A DNA stretch of 64,000 nt from JAFGPL01 sp046485045 (lineage in GTDB: Bacteria > Bacteroidota > Bacteroidia > Bacteroidales > UBA10428): the NCBI GenBank assembly GCA_046485045.1, contig JAWOHT010000200.1:66162-130161 (forward strand), in the 5' to 3' direction. A model generated the notes under the pieces. It saw only the letters and a list, made by a program, of their open reading frames with translations, was not told the origin of the DNA and searched no databases. Position numbers and translations under genes: made by a program. Of the stretch, positions 36,059-44,509 are shown one piece after another (within the stretch, counting starts at the first letter, position 1; every line of letters starts with the position of its first letter).

Positions 36059-37321
36059 ATGCAGACTATTGATAAATACAATTTTAAGGGCAAACGTGCC
36101 ATCATCCGAGTTGATTTTAATGTGCCACTCAACAAGCAGACCTTCGAGGTTACCGATGACACCCGGATAAAGGGTGCGCTGGCAACCATTAAAAAGGTGC
36201 TTGCAGACGGTGGTTCAGCAATCCTGATGTCACACCTGGGGCGTCCTGACGGAAAGGTGCAGGATAAGTTCTCTTTAAAACACATCGTTACGGCAGTAGA
36301 AAAAGTAATTGGTGAACCCGTAAAATTTGCCGGTGACTGTATTGGAGAAAAAGCAAAAAATATGGCTGCTTCACTTCAGCCGGGAGAGGTAATGCTTCTT
36401 GAAAACCTTCGTTTTTATGAAGAAGAAGAGGGCAAACCTTATCATCTTGGTGAAAATCCTACCGACGAAGAAAAGAAATCCGGCAAAGCTAAAGTTAAAG
36501 AGAGCCAGAAGGAGTTTGTTAAAAAACTGGCCGGTTATGCCAACTGCTATGTAAACGATGCCTTTGGTACAGCCCACCGTGCACATGCCTCTACGGCGCT
36601 TATTGCATCTTATTTTCCTAACGACAGCATGTTCGGGTTTCTGATTGAAGCCGAACTCAAAGCTATTGACAAAGTGCTGAAGAAAGCAGAGAAACCCTTC
36701 ACTGCCATCATGGGCGGGGCAAAGGTTTCTGATAAAATCTTTATTATTGAAAACCTGCTCGACCGTGTTGACAACCTAATCATCGGTGGTGGCATGACCT
36801 ATACCTTTGTAAAAGCCAAAGGGGGCAAAATTGGAAAATCGCTTTGTGAGGAGGATAAATTAGACCTTGCACTTAACCTGCTGAAGAAAGCCGAAGAGAA
36901 GAATGTAAAGGTATATTTACCTGTAGATGCAATAAATGCCGATGCATTTGATGCAAATGCCAATACCGGCAAATCAAAAATTGATGAAACACCCGATGGA
37001 TGGATGGGCCTGGATATTGGGGATGATACAATTAAGCTGTTTTCTGAAGTTATTGAAAATTCCAAAACCATACTTTGGAACGGACCGATGGGAGTATTCG
37101 AAATGGAGAAGTTTGCCCGGGGTACCTCGGCCATTGCACAGGCCATTGCCAAGGCAACAGATAAAGGCGCCTATAGTCTTATTGGCGGAGGCGATTCGGT
37201 AGCTGCAATCAATAAAAACAAGCTTGCCGACAAGGTAAGTTATGTTTCAACCGGTGGCGGTGCCATGCTCGAATACATGGAAGGCAAAGAACTTCCCGGC
37301 ATAAAAGCTATTCAGGGATAA
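36059..37321 (+). CDS. pgk: Phosphoglycerate kinase
   Basis: 420 residues. N-terminal RAIIRVDFNVPL, the substrate-binding LMSHLGRPDGK and NDAFGTAHRAHAST, the C-lobe GGAKVSDKI, and the nucleotide loop GPMGVFE and GGGDSVAAI are all intact. It transfers phosphate between 1,3-bisphosphoglycerate and ADP in glycolysis. An acidic/Lys insertion at about 120-150 (PYHLGENPTDEEKKSGKAKVKE) is typical of Bacteroidota. It has its own promoter and a terminator-like hairpin downstream. Confidence 0.98.
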   Translation: MQTIDKYNFKGKRAIIRVDFNVPLNKQTFEVTDDTRIKGALATIKKVLADGGSAILMSHLGRPDGKVQDKFSLKHIVTAVEKVIGEPVKFAGDCIGEKAKNMAASLQPGEVMLLENLRFYEEEEGKPYHLGENPTDEEKKSGKAKVKESQKEFVKKLAGYANCYVNDAFGTAHRAHASTALIASYFPNDSMFGFLIEAELKAIDKVLKKAEKPFTAIMGGAKVSDKIFIIENLLDRVDNLIIGGGMTYTFVKAKGGKIGKSLCEEDKLDLALNLLKKAEEKNVKVYLPVDAINADAFDANANTGKSKIDETPDGWMGLDIGDDTIKLFSEVIENSKTILWNGPMGVFEMEKFARGTSAIAQAIAKATDKGAYSLIGGGDSVAAINKNKLADKVSYVSTGGGAMLEYMEGKELPGIKAIQG

Positions 37322-37349
37322 CCTAATTGTAACGCCAGTTTGTTTTTAG

Positions 37350-37392
37350 GCTCGTTTTAGCTATTTTTATAGCCTGAAACGAGCTTTAATAT
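37350..37392 (+). terminator. Imperfect hairpin after pgk
   Basis: Arms at 37350-37364 and 37369-37384 share GCTCGTTT and GCTAT pairing around a T-rich loop, followed by a mixed A/T stretch. Probably ends the pgk transcript before proC. Confidence 0.6.
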
Positions 37393-37412
37393 TTTTAACC
37401 CGAGATTAGCAT

Positions 37413-38228
37413 ATGAACATTAATAAAATTACCATTATCGGTGGTGGAAACCTGGGTACTGCCATTGCAAAAGGCCTCCTCAAACTTAAAAAGTATAGCG
37501 TGGAGGATATTCTTATTACCGAAAAAAGACAATTACGGCTCCGTTTTCTTCAGGAAAATGGTTTTAATGTCACCGGCGAACCGAACAATAGCGCTATAAA
37601 GAAAGCAGACATTGTAATTGTTGCGGTAAAACCACAACAGATTTTTGAGGTGCTTCAAGAAATCAAAGACAGTTTTGATAAAAGCAGGCAGATTCTGGTA
37701 TCTACTGTAACAGGCATTAATCTTTCTGATCTTGAAAAACATATGGGTACAGTACCCCTCGTACGCATTATGCCAAACACTGCCATCGAAATCCTTGAAT
37801 CAATGACCTGTCTGTCGTATGCCAATACAAATAATACACAGGAAGAAGCCATTCTTCAATTGTTTCAGCAAATGGGAAATGCAATGGTCATCCAGGAAGA
37901 GCTTATGGCCGCGGTAACTGTTTTGGGTGCATGTGGCGTAGCTTTTGCGCTTAGGTTTATCAGGGCAGCAACCCAGGGCGGCATTGAAATCGGTTTCGGG
38001 GCCGAAATTTCGCAGCTTATTGCAGCACAGACGGTAAAGGGCGCAGCACAGCTCCTGCTTGAAAACAACAGCCACCCCGAACGCGAAATTGACAAGGTTA
38101 CCACTCCCCAGGGTATTACTATTTCCGGCCTTAACGAGATGGAACACCAGGGTTTCAGCTCTGCCCTTATCAAAGGGCTTATCACATCGTATAATAAGCT
38201 TGAGAAAATGAAAGCAAATGGCAACTAA
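37413..38228 (+). CDS. proC: Pyrroline-5-carboxylate reductase
   Basis: 271 residues. Rossmann motif TIIGGGNLGTAIAKGLL at the N-terminus, IVIVAVKPQQIFEVL, the MPNTAIE signature, and the C-terminal dimer helix with AAQTVKGAAQLL and TTPQGITISGLNEME, which is the proline-synthesis signature with substrate-binding TTPxG. It reduces pyrroline-5-carboxylate to proline with NAD(P)H. No other proline genes lie nearby. Confidence 0.95.
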   Translation: MNINKITIIGGGNLGTAIAKGLLKLKKYSVEDILITEKRQLRLRFLQENGFNVTGEPNNSAIKKADIVIVAVKPQQIFEVLQEIKDSFDKSRQILVSTVTGINLSDLEKHMGTVPLVRIMPNTAIEILESMTCLSYANTNNTQEEAILQLFQQMGNAMVIQEELMAAVTVLGACGVAFALRFIRAATQGGIEIGFGAEISQLIAAQTVKGAAQLLLENNSHPEREIDKVTTPQGITISGLNEMEHQGFSSALIKGLITSYNKLEKMKANGN

Positions 38229-38240
38229 ATAAAAAAAGAG

Positions 38241-38272
38241 TTGTATGTCTTAAATTATTTTAAGTATCTTTG
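38241..38272 (+). promoter_or_regulatory. Bacteroidota promoter for cysE (TTG-N21-TATCTTTG)
   Basis: TTG at 38241-38243 and TATCTTTG at 38265-38272, with 21 bases between, match the phylum consensus. The box covers the TTG at 38270, so the start at the ATG 38291 is favoured. Confidence 0.72.
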
Positions 38273-38290
38273 CATTTTGAGTTACTCAAT

Positions 38291-39136
38291 ATGATGAATA
38301 TTAAAAAATTACCTGAATACCTGTACGATCAGTATAAAAATTTCAGGAAAGATATACCTTCACTGGTAAAAGCACAGAATTTTGCCGACAACATCATAAA
38401 TTTCCTATTCCCCTTCAAAGCCGACAGAAGATGTTCCCTGCCACTTATAGAACTCAATCTTGCGCAATTACAACTCGATTTTAAAGACCTTATCAATCCT
38501 TTAGAGCCCACCCTCGAAAAAGATGTAAATGAAGTTACCGATGAATTTTTTCAAGAAGTACCCGTTATCTATGAAAGCCTTATTAAAGATGCCAGAATGT
38601 TCTTTGATTTCGACCCCGCAGCCAAATCAATGGAGAGTGTAATTCTTTATTACCCCGGATTTTACTGTATTGCCATTTATCGTCTGGCAAATGTATTGTA
38701 TAACTTTAAAATTCCTTTCCTTCCAAGAATGATGTCTGAATATGCCCATAGCAAAACCGGTATTGACATACATCCCGGCGCCTCCATCGGCGAACACTTC
38801 TTTATTGATCACGGAACCGGTATTGTGATAGGAGAATCAACCATCATCGGAAAAAATGTAAAAATCTACCAGGGGGTTACCCTGGGTGCAGCTTATGTTA
38901 AAAAGAGCATGAAAGGTATCAAACGCCACCCTACCATCGAAGACAATGTAATTATTTATTCAGGCAGCTCAATTCTTGGGGGCGACACGGTTATCGGGCA
39001 TGATACAATTGTTGGGGGCAATGTATGGCTTACCAAAAGCGTACCCCCGTTTTCAGTAGTATATCACGAAAGCAAAGTGGTAATCCGCGACAGCAAAAAA
39101 TTCAGCGAGAACGAACCCATAAATTTTATTATATGA
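38291..39136 (+). CDS. cysE: Serine O-acetyltransferase
   Basis: 281 residues from the ATG at 38291 (a second ATG follows at once). A helical N-terminal domain precedes a left-handed beta helix with hexapeptide repeats. Key motifs are DIHPGASIGEHFFIDHGTGIVIGE, holding the catalytic Asp and His, and the NVKIYQGVTLGA loop. It acetylates serine for cysteine synthesis. It lies just upstream of cysK, which uses its product. The C-terminus does not end in the canonical Ile that docks into cysteine synthase; it ends NFII, which could still dock. Confidence 0.93.
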   Translation: MMNIKKLPEYLYDQYKNFRKDIPSLVKAQNFADNIINFLFPFKADRRCSLPLIELNLAQLQLDFKDLINPLEPTLEKDVNEVTDEFFQEVPVIYESLIKDARMFFDFDPAAKSMESVILYYPGFYCIAIYRLANVLYNFKIPFLPRMMSEYAHSKTGIDIHPGASIGEHFFIDHGTGIVIGESTIIGKNVKIYQGVTLGAAYVKKSMKGIKRHPTIEDNVIIYSGSSILGGDTVIGHDTIVGGNVWLTKSVPPFSVVYHESKVVIRDSKKFSENEPINFII

Positions 39137-39332
39137 CCCCGAAGGCACTTATAATTGTACGCTATATGGGGTTTGCTGCTTCCTATTGTCCCTCTCAGGA
39201 GGGAAATGCATTATTTTTATAATGCCAACATATACATTTTAAACCTTTTATTCTGTTTTATTGTTTAAAACATAGTATATTTTGGTCACACCATTTATAA
39301 TTCTGAATTATGATACTTTATAATAATATAAT
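39137..39332. other. cysE-cysK intergenic region with two small hairpins
   Basis: A 6-bp stem (TCCCTC / GAGGGA, near 39188-39203) and a 7-bp stem GCATTAT / ATAATGC (39208-39214 and 39219-39225) could end the cysE transcript. No clear -7 box precedes cysK; TATATTTTG near 39276 has one extra T. Confidence 0.35.
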
Positions 39333-40244
39333 ATGAAAGCAGCAAATATTCTCGAAACAATAGGTAATACGCCTCATATAAGGATTAACAATTTGTTCCC
39401 CCAAGAGTATGAAGTTTGGATTAAGCTTGAACGGTCAAACCCGGGGGGGAGTATAAAAGACAGGATAGCACTTGCAATGGTTGAGGATGCCGAAAAGAAA
39501 GGAATACTCAGGGAGGGTTCTGTAATCATTGAGCCCACCTCCGGAAACACAGGCATTGGCCTTGCTGTGGTAGCAGCTGTTAAAAAATACAGGTTAATTC
39601 TTGTAATGCCCGAATCAATGTCGGTTGAAAGAAGAAAAATCATGTCGGCTTATGGCGCAGAGTTTGAGCTTACTCCCCGTGAAAAGGGGATGAAGGGTGC
39701 CATTGAAAGGGCCATCCAACTGGCAAAAGATTATCCCGGCGCATGGATACCATCTCAGTTTGATAACAAGGCAAATGTGGAAATTCATAAAAAAACAACA
39801 GCAGGTGAAATCATCAATGATTTTCCAGACGGGTTCGACTACCTCATTACAGGCGTTGGAACCGGTGGGCACATTACAGGGGTAACTGAGGTTTTAAAAA
39901 AGAAATTCCCGAAGCTCAAAGCCTTTGCTGTTGAACCCGATCTTTCACCCGTGATAAGTGGAGGACAACCGGGGCCTCATCCCATTCAGGGTATAGGTGC
40001 AGGGTTTATCCCGGCCAATCTTCATACCAGCTTGCTTGATGGCACCATTCAGGTATCAAAGGACGAGGCATTTGAATATGCCCGAAAAGCTGCAAAAGAG
40101 GAAGGCCTTTTTGGCGGGATATCTTCGGGTGCAACCCTTGCAGCAATAGCGAAGAAAATTAAAGAGCTGCCCCGGGGTTCTAAAATTCTCGGGTTTAATT
40201 ACGACAGTGGCGAAAGATATCTCTCTATTGAAGGGCTGTATTGA
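39333..40244 (+). CDS. cysK: Cysteine synthase (O-acetylserine sulfhydrylase)
   Basis: 303 residues. The PLP lysine is K42 in SNPGGSIKDRIA; the substrate loop EPTSGNTGIGLA, the phosphate-binding GVGTGGHITGV and the GIGAGFIP segment are all present. It joins O-acetylserine and sulfide to cysteine. Length is close to CysM, but the GPHPIQGIGAGFIP block is CysK-like, so the isozyme letter is tentative. It pairs with cysE upstream. Confidence 0.93.
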   Translation: MKAANILETIGNTPHIRINNLFPQEYEVWIKLERSNPGGSIKDRIALAMVEDAEKKGILREGSVIIEPTSGNTGIGLAVVAAVKKYRLILVMPESMSVERRKIMSAYGAEFELTPREKGMKGAIERAIQLAKDYPGAWIPSQFDNKANVEIHKKTTAGEIINDFPDGFDYLITGVGTGGHITGVTEVLKKKFPKLKAFAVEPDLSPVISGGQPGPHPIQGIGAGFIPANLHTSLLDGTIQVSKDEAFEYARKAAKEEGLFGGISSGATLAAIAKKIKELPRGSKILGFNYDSGERYLSIEGLY

Positions 40245-40267
40245 TTAAATGTAATTCAACGGTCATT

Positions 40268-40335
40268 GAAGCTATACCGAAAATAGCAGATACCATTATA
40301 TAAGTGGTAAAACAGTATTTTTCGGTATAAGCTTC
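40268..40335. repeat. Long imperfect inverted repeat between cysK and tatD
   Basis: Arms GAAGCTATACCGAAAAT (from 40268) and ATTTTTCGGTATAAGCTTC (to 40335) are reverse complements apart from one or two bulges. Inside lies a smaller hairpin, TACCA (40291-40295) with TGGTA (40305-40309). It may end the cysK transcript or bind a regulator at the tatD promoter just downstream. Confidence 0.65.
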
Positions 40336-40344
40336 AAATTTTAA

Positions 40345-40352
40345 TATTTTTG
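40345..40352 (+). promoter_or_regulatory. Promoter -7 box TATTTTTG for tatD
   Basis: Exact TAnnTTTG followed by CC, 19 bases before the tatD ATG and ten bases after the inverted repeat. No TTG in the -33 region; the inverted repeat occupies it. Confidence 0.5.
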
Positions 40353-40371
40353 CCCCTTTATAATTAACAGA

Positions 40372-41148
40372 ATGATACTGATAGATACCCACGCCCATCT
40401 CTATCTCGATAATTTTGATGCCGACCGTGAAGATGTTGTTAAGAATGCTTTAAATGCCGGGGTAGAAAAAATTGTTTTGCCAAACATTGACTCCGGGTCT
40501 GTTAATAGTATTAAAAAAGTCTGCAACAGTTATCCCGGAATTTTTCTGCCCTTAATGGGCCTGCATCCCACTTCGGTAAAAGAAGATTTTGAAAATGAAC
40601 TGAAAAATGTGGAATCTGAGCTTAAGTCATGTAAATATTTCGGTATTGGCGAAACCGGCATTGACCTGTATTGGGATAAAACCCATGTCGAATCCCAGGT
40701 AAAGGCATTTTCAAAACAAATAGAACTGGCTTTGGAATACAGGTTGCCCATCATCATTCATGCAAGGGAATCGTTTGAACTTATTTTTAAAATACTTGAT
40801 AGTTACAAATCCCACTCCCCGAAAGGTATTTTTCATGCATTTACCGGGTCAGAAAGCCAGGCAGATAAAATCACGGGCGATTACGGATTTTTGCTTGGGA
40901 TAGGCGGAATCATTACATTTAAAAATTCTTCATTGCAGCAGGTAGTTCAAAACATCGAACTGGATAATGTTGTACTTGAAACCGATTCTCCTTATCTGGC
41001 CCCGGTACCATTCAGGGGAAAGCGAAATGAAAGTGCTTATCTGGTGCATATTGCCGAAAAAATTGCAGAATTAAAACAATGTTCCCCGGATGCAGTTGCT
41101 GCAATTACAACTTCCAATGCAAAATCACTTTTCAGTATTAACACCTGA
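40372..41148 (+). CDS. tatD: TatD family metal-dependent hydrolase (DNase)
   Basis: 258 residues, usual length. Metal ligands in DTHAHLYLDNFDADR, the Glu in FGIGETGIDLYWD, HARES, the HAFTGSE block and the late ETDSPYLAP all match the TatD family. Members are 3'-5' exonucleases or amidohydrolase-like enzymes; the substrate here is not defined. Its own promoter lies upstream and ansA follows after 64 bases. Confidence 0.93.
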   Translation: MILIDTHAHLYLDNFDADREDVVKNALNAGVEKIVLPNIDSGSVNSIKKVCNSYPGIFLPLMGLHPTSVKEDFENELKNVESELKSCKYFGIGETGIDLYWDKTHVESQVKAFSKQIELALEYRLPIIIHARESFELIFKILDSYKSHSPKGIFHAFTGSESQADKITGDYGFLLGIGGIITFKNSSLQQVVQNIELDNVVLETDSPYLAPVPFRGKRNESAYLVHIAEKIAELKQCSPDAVAAITTSNAKSLFSINT

Positions 41149-41190
41149 TTGTAAATGCCATTTATCAGTAATTTAGAACACGTATTTGCC

Positions 41191-41198
41191 TAAATTTG
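41191..41198 (+). promoter_or_regulatory. Candidate -7 box TAAATTTG for ansA
   Basis: Exact -7 match 15 bases before the ATG at 41213. It lies inside the longer frame that would start at a TTG at 41186, which argues for the ATG. No clear TTG in the -33 zone. Confidence 0.45.
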
Positions 41199-41212
41199 AA
41201 AAAATTCAGGAA

Positions 41213-42250
41213 ATGGCAAACGAAAAAACTTCAATACTTATTATTTACACCGGTGGAACCATTGGTATGATCAAAGACCCTGAATCGGGAGTGCTGAGGC
41301 CTTTCAGTTTTGAACTTATTATTAAGGCCATTCCCGAGTTGGGCAGGTTCGATTTCAACATTTCATCCTATGCATTTCATCCTCCGATTGACTCCTCAAA
41401 TGTTAATCCCGACACATGGATCAGGATTTCTGAAATTATAGAACAGAATTATCAAAAATTTGATGGGTTTGTTATATTACATGGCACCGATACTATGGCC
41501 TATTCGGCTTCTGCACTGAGTTTTATGCTCGAAAACCTTTCTAAACCGGTTATTTTCACCGGTTCTCAACTGCCCATCGACGCACTTCGTACAGACGGAA
41601 AAGAAAACCTTATCTCATCGCTCGAAATTGCGGCCTCAAAAACTGATGGGAAGGCCACCGTGCCCGAGGTATGCATCTTTTTTGAAAACAGGCTGTTCCG
41701 GGGGAACCGTACCTCAAAAAATAATGTTGATGATTTCAATGCTTTTTTTTCTGCAAATTACCCGCCGCTTGCCGAAAGTGGTGTACATATAAAGTACAAT
41801 TATCAGGCAATAATAAAAAACACAGATAGTAATTTGCCGCTTTTTGTCTATAAAAGTCTTGATACCAATATTGCCATTCTGAAAATTTTTCCAGGGATAA
41901 ACCTGCCGCTGGTGCGTGCAGTTATTACCTCCCCCGGATTAAAGGCACTGATAATAGAAACATTCGGTGCGGGCAATGCCCCCAATGCTGCATGGCTGAT
42001 TGATGAGCTTAAAGCTTCATCAGACAGTGGAATTGTAATTCTGAACATTACCCAATGCAATACAGGAAGTGTTGAAATGGGCATGTACGAAACCGGAATA
42101 CAGTTGGCCCGGGCAGGAGTTGTCGGGGGAAAAGACATTACCACCGAAGCAGCTGTGGCCAAACTTATGTATCTGCTGGCAAAGAATCTTACCCCGGAAC
42201 AACTTAAAAAAAATTTAAATACATCTCTTAGAGGAGAAATAACCTTATAA
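41213..42250 (+). CDS. ansA: Type I L-asparaginase
   Basis: 345 residues from the ATG at 41213, close to the E. coli type I enzyme. The first active-site Thr is T16 in YTGGTIGM and the second lies in ILHGTDTMAYSASALSFM; the FTGSQLP block follows. No signal peptide, so it is cytoplasmic as expected for type I. It hydrolyses asparagine to aspartate and ammonia. The nine extra codons from the TTG at 41186 are probably not translated. Confidence 0.93.
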   Translation: MANEKTSILIIYTGGTIGMIKDPESGVLRPFSFELIIKAIPELGRFDFNISSYAFHPPIDSSNVNPDTWIRISEIIEQNYQKFDGFVILHGTDTMAYSASALSFMLENLSKPVIFTGSQLPIDALRTDGKENLISSLEIAASKTDGKATVPEVCIFFENRLFRGNRTSKNNVDDFNAFFSANYPPLAESGVHIKYNYQAIIKNTDSNLPLFVYKSLDTNIAILKIFPGINLPLVRAVITSPGLKALIIETFGAGNAPNAAWLIDELKASSDSGIVILNITQCNTGSVEMGMYETGIQLARAGVVGGKDITTEAAVAKLMYLLAKNLTPEQLKKNLNTSLRGEITL

Positions 42251-42254
42251 TAAT

Positions 42255-42283
42255 TTGGATTTAAAAATTTTTTCGTAATTTTC
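42255..42283 (+). promoter_or_regulatory. Promoter-like sequence for tRNA-Ser(GGA)
   Basis: TTG at 42255-42257 and TAATTTTC at 42276-42283 with 18 bases between; the last base of the box differs from the consensus G. It lies 30 bases before the tRNA. Confidence 0.45.
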
Positions 42284-42312
42284 GCCCTTGAAAAATCAAA
42301 GGGTTCTTTGAG

Positions 42313-42400
42313 GGAGAGGTGGCCGAGTGGACTAAGGCGCACGCCTGGAAAGTGTGTTATCGCCAAAAGCGGTACGCGGGTTCGAATCCCGCTCTCTCCG
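42313..42400 (+). tRNA. tRNA-Ser(GGA)
   Basis: Full class II cloverleaf. Acceptor GGAGAGG pairs with TCTCTCC (one G-T), the D arm is GCC/GGC, the anticodon stem CACGC/GTGTG holds loop CTGGAAA (anticodon GGA), there is a long variable arm, and the T arm is GCGGG TTCGAAT CCCGC. Discriminator G at 42400; CCA is not fully encoded. It reads UCC/UCU codons. Confidence 0.97.
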
Positions 42401-42524
42401 CAGGCAATGCTTTATGAGAAATGATTTTTATTTTTTAAGTTTGCCCGGAGAGAAGAATAAGAAATTTCTGTTTTAAAAGAGATAATTTTTTATTTAAAAT
42501 TCCACAATATCTGATGTTTTTAAT

Positions 42525-42532
42525 TAAGTTTG
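42525..42532 (+). promoter_or_regulatory. Candidate -7 box TAAGTTTG for the exbB operon
   Basis: Exact match 59 bases before the exbB ATG. A second TAAGTTTG at 42436-42443 is an alternative. Neither has a well-spaced TTG. Confidence 0.45.
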
Positions 42533-42591
42533 TGATTTATAAATATTTAAAATAATTTGAAAGTTTAATAATTAAAATTCAATAACAGGTC

Positions 42592-43404
42592 ATGAAAAAA
42601 ATTTGTACGTATTTAGCAGTATTAGGGATACTTACTTTGGGAGTATCAAAAGCTCTTAATGCACAGACAACTGAAACACCGGCAACTACTGACACTGCCG
42701 AGATGGTCGAAACCAGTCTGGTTGAGGGGGCACAACAGGAAGCTGTTGAGGAAGCCGCCGCTGTAAGACAACCCATTCACCAGCAGATTAAAAAAATCTT
42801 TATTGATGGTGGCGCCGGCTTTATGGCAACATTGTTGTTATGCTTTATTTTCGGTCTGGCACTTTCTATTGAAAGAATTATTTACCTGAACCTTGCAACT
42901 ACCAACACCAATAAACTACTTGACAAGGTTGAAGAAGCCCTTGAATCAGGCGGGGTTGAAGCTGCAAAAGAAGTATGCCGCAATACACGCGGGCCTGTTG
43001 CCAGCATATTTTATCAGGGCCTTGAAAGAATAGACCAGGGGCTTGATATTGTTGAAAAATCAATTATCTCTTACGGAAGTGTACAGATGGGCCTTCTTGA
43101 GAAGAACCTCAGCTGGATATCACTGTTTATTACCGTTGCCCCTATGTTAGGGTTCTTAGGAACCGTAATTGGTATGATCATGGCATTCGACTCGATTAAA
43201 CAGTTGGGCGATATCAATGCTGCTGCAGTTGCCGGCCCTATCGGTGTTGCACTTATTACAACAGCAGGTGGTCTTATTGTTGCAACCATTCTTCAGGTTT
43301 TCTACAACTACCTGATTTCGAAAATTGATGCTATTGTTAACAGCATGGAAGATTCGTCCATTACCCTGATGGATATCCTGATTAAACACAACCTTAAAAA
43401 ATAG
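42592..43404 (+). CDS. exbB: ExbB/TolQ/MotA family proton channel protein
   Basis: 270 residues. A cleavable-looking signal (MKKICTYLAVLGILTLGVSKALNAQ) and an acidic linker precede three membrane helices: about 78-98 (MATLLLCFIFGLALSIERIIYL), then the conserved GLLEKNLSWISLFITVAPMLGFLGTVIGMI and AGPIGVALITTAGGLIVATIL. The signal-like N-terminus is typical of Bacteroidota ExbB. With the two ExbD genes downstream it should form a proton-driven inner-membrane motor, which may power TonB-dependent transport. Confidence 0.93.
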   Translation: MKKICTYLAVLGILTLGVSKALNAQTTETPATTDTAEMVETSLVEGAQQEAVEEAAAVRQPIHQQIKKIFIDGGAGFMATLLLCFIFGLALSIERIIYLNLATTNTNKLLDKVEEALESGGVEAAKEVCRNTRGPVASIFYQGLERIDQGLDIVEKSIISYGSVQMGLLEKNLSWISLFITVAPMLGFLGTVIGMIMAFDSIKQLGDINAAAVAGPIGVALITTAGGLIVATILQVFYNYLISKIDAIVNSMEDSSITLMDILIKHNLKK

Positions 43405-43409
43405 GCATT

Positions 43410-43856
43410 ATGTTGAATAATTATCAAAAGATTATATCTATCTTCCTATACATTCTGATGGCACTGGGACTGATCTTTGGGGCAATATTCTACCTCGGGG
43501 GTGTAGTACCTGGCACAGAAGGCACTTCTGTTGAGGAACCTTTAATTACAGAAAAATTCCTCTTTATGGCATATATTTACTTTGCCATTGCTGCTGCATT
43601 GGCATTGGTATTCCCGATATTCTATATTGTTACCCACCCGGCCAAGGTGAAAAACGTGCTCATATCATTGCTCGTGTTTGCCATAGTCCTGGTGATAGGA
43701 TACATTTTAGGTTCCGATCAGCAACTGGCCTCCAATCCTGAGATTACAGGCACTACCCTGAAACTTGTTGATTCGGGATTAAAAGCAGCATACCTGTTTC
43801 TTGGCCTGGCAATTATCGGTGTTATATATTCTGAATTATCAAGTATTTTTAGATAA
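43410..43856 (+). CDS. Small four-helix membrane protein in the exb operon
   Basis: 148 residues with four hydrophobic segments (about 9-30, 49-71, 80-100 and 127-145) and short loops. No family was recognised. It starts five bases after exbB and is followed by a hairpin and then exbD. A protein in this slot is common in Bacteroidota exbB-exbD operons, so it probably has an accessory role in the motor. Confidence 0.75.
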   Translation: MLNNYQKIISIFLYILMALGLIFGAIFYLGGVVPGTEGTSVEEPLITEKFLFMAYIYFAIAAALALVFPIFYIVTHPAKVKNVLISLLVFAIVLVIGYILGSDQQLASNPEITGTTLKLVDSGLKAAYLFLGLAIIGVIYSELSSIFR

Positions 43857-43864
43857 AAAATCAT

Positions 43865-43897
43865 AAAGCTGGTACATTTTTTGTACCAGCTTTTATA
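43865..43897 (+). terminator. Perfect 12-bp hairpin inside the exb operon
   Basis: AAAGCTGGTACA (43865-43876) and TGTACCAGCTTT (43882-43893) pair perfectly with a T5 loop, then TTTAT. The next gene starts 15 bases later. It may be an attenuating terminator that lowers exbD relative to exbB, or an RNA-processing site. Confidence 0.7.
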
Positions 43898-43911
43898 TAA
43901 AATAAACAGAA

Positions 43912-44508
43912 ATGGCTAAAAGACGACTACCGGAAGTAAATTCAGGCTCGATGGCAGATATTGCCTTTCAGTTGCTTATATTCTTCATTATTACCACTAC
44001 TATGGACACCGATGCGGGGTTGTTCAGAACGCTCCCGCCGATGCCCGAGAATAATGATATTGAGCAGAAGGAGATATTAGAAAGAAACGTTTTTGTGGTT
44101 TTGGTAAACAAAAACAACCAGTTACTTGTCGAAAACGAACTGATTGATATCAGGGATTTAAGGACAAGGGCAAAAGAGTTTATCGATAATCCGAATAACG
44201 CAAGTAACCTACCCGAAAAAGTCGTGACCGAGATTAATTACATTGGCTCTTTACCAATTACCAAATTTCATGTTATCTCACTCCAGAACGACAGAGGAAC
44301 ATCTTATAAAACGTATCTTGCCGTACAAAATGAGCTTACGGCAGCATACAATGAACTGAGAAACGAACTTGCCATGCGCAAGTTTAATATGGCTTACGAT
44401 GATTTCAAAGGTGAGGACGGCAAGGAAGACCCCCGTAAAATTGCCATAAATGATGTTTATCCGCTAAGGATATCTGAAGCAGAACCACGTAATATAGGAG
44501 GGAATTAA
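43912..44508 (+). CDS. exbD: ExbD/TolR family protein, first copy
   Basis: 198 residues. The N-terminal cytoplasmic tail (MAKRRLPEVNSGSMADIAF) leads into one membrane helix with the conserved Asp (SMADIAFQLLIFFIITTTM) and a periplasmic domain. The Asp is the proton-binding residue of the family. It pairs with the second ExbD, which starts two bases after it ends; two different ExbD subunits are usual in this phylum. Confidence 0.93.
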   Translation: MAKRRLPEVNSGSMADIAFQLLIFFIITTTMDTDAGLFRTLPPMPENNDIEQKEILERNVFVVLVNKNNQLLVENELIDIRDLRTRAKEFIDNPNNASNLPEKVVTEINYIGSLPITKFHVISLQNDRGTSYKTYLAVQNELTAAYNELRNELAMRKFNMAYDDFKGEDGKEDPRKIAINDVYPLRISEAEPRNIGGN

Positions 44509-44509
44509 A

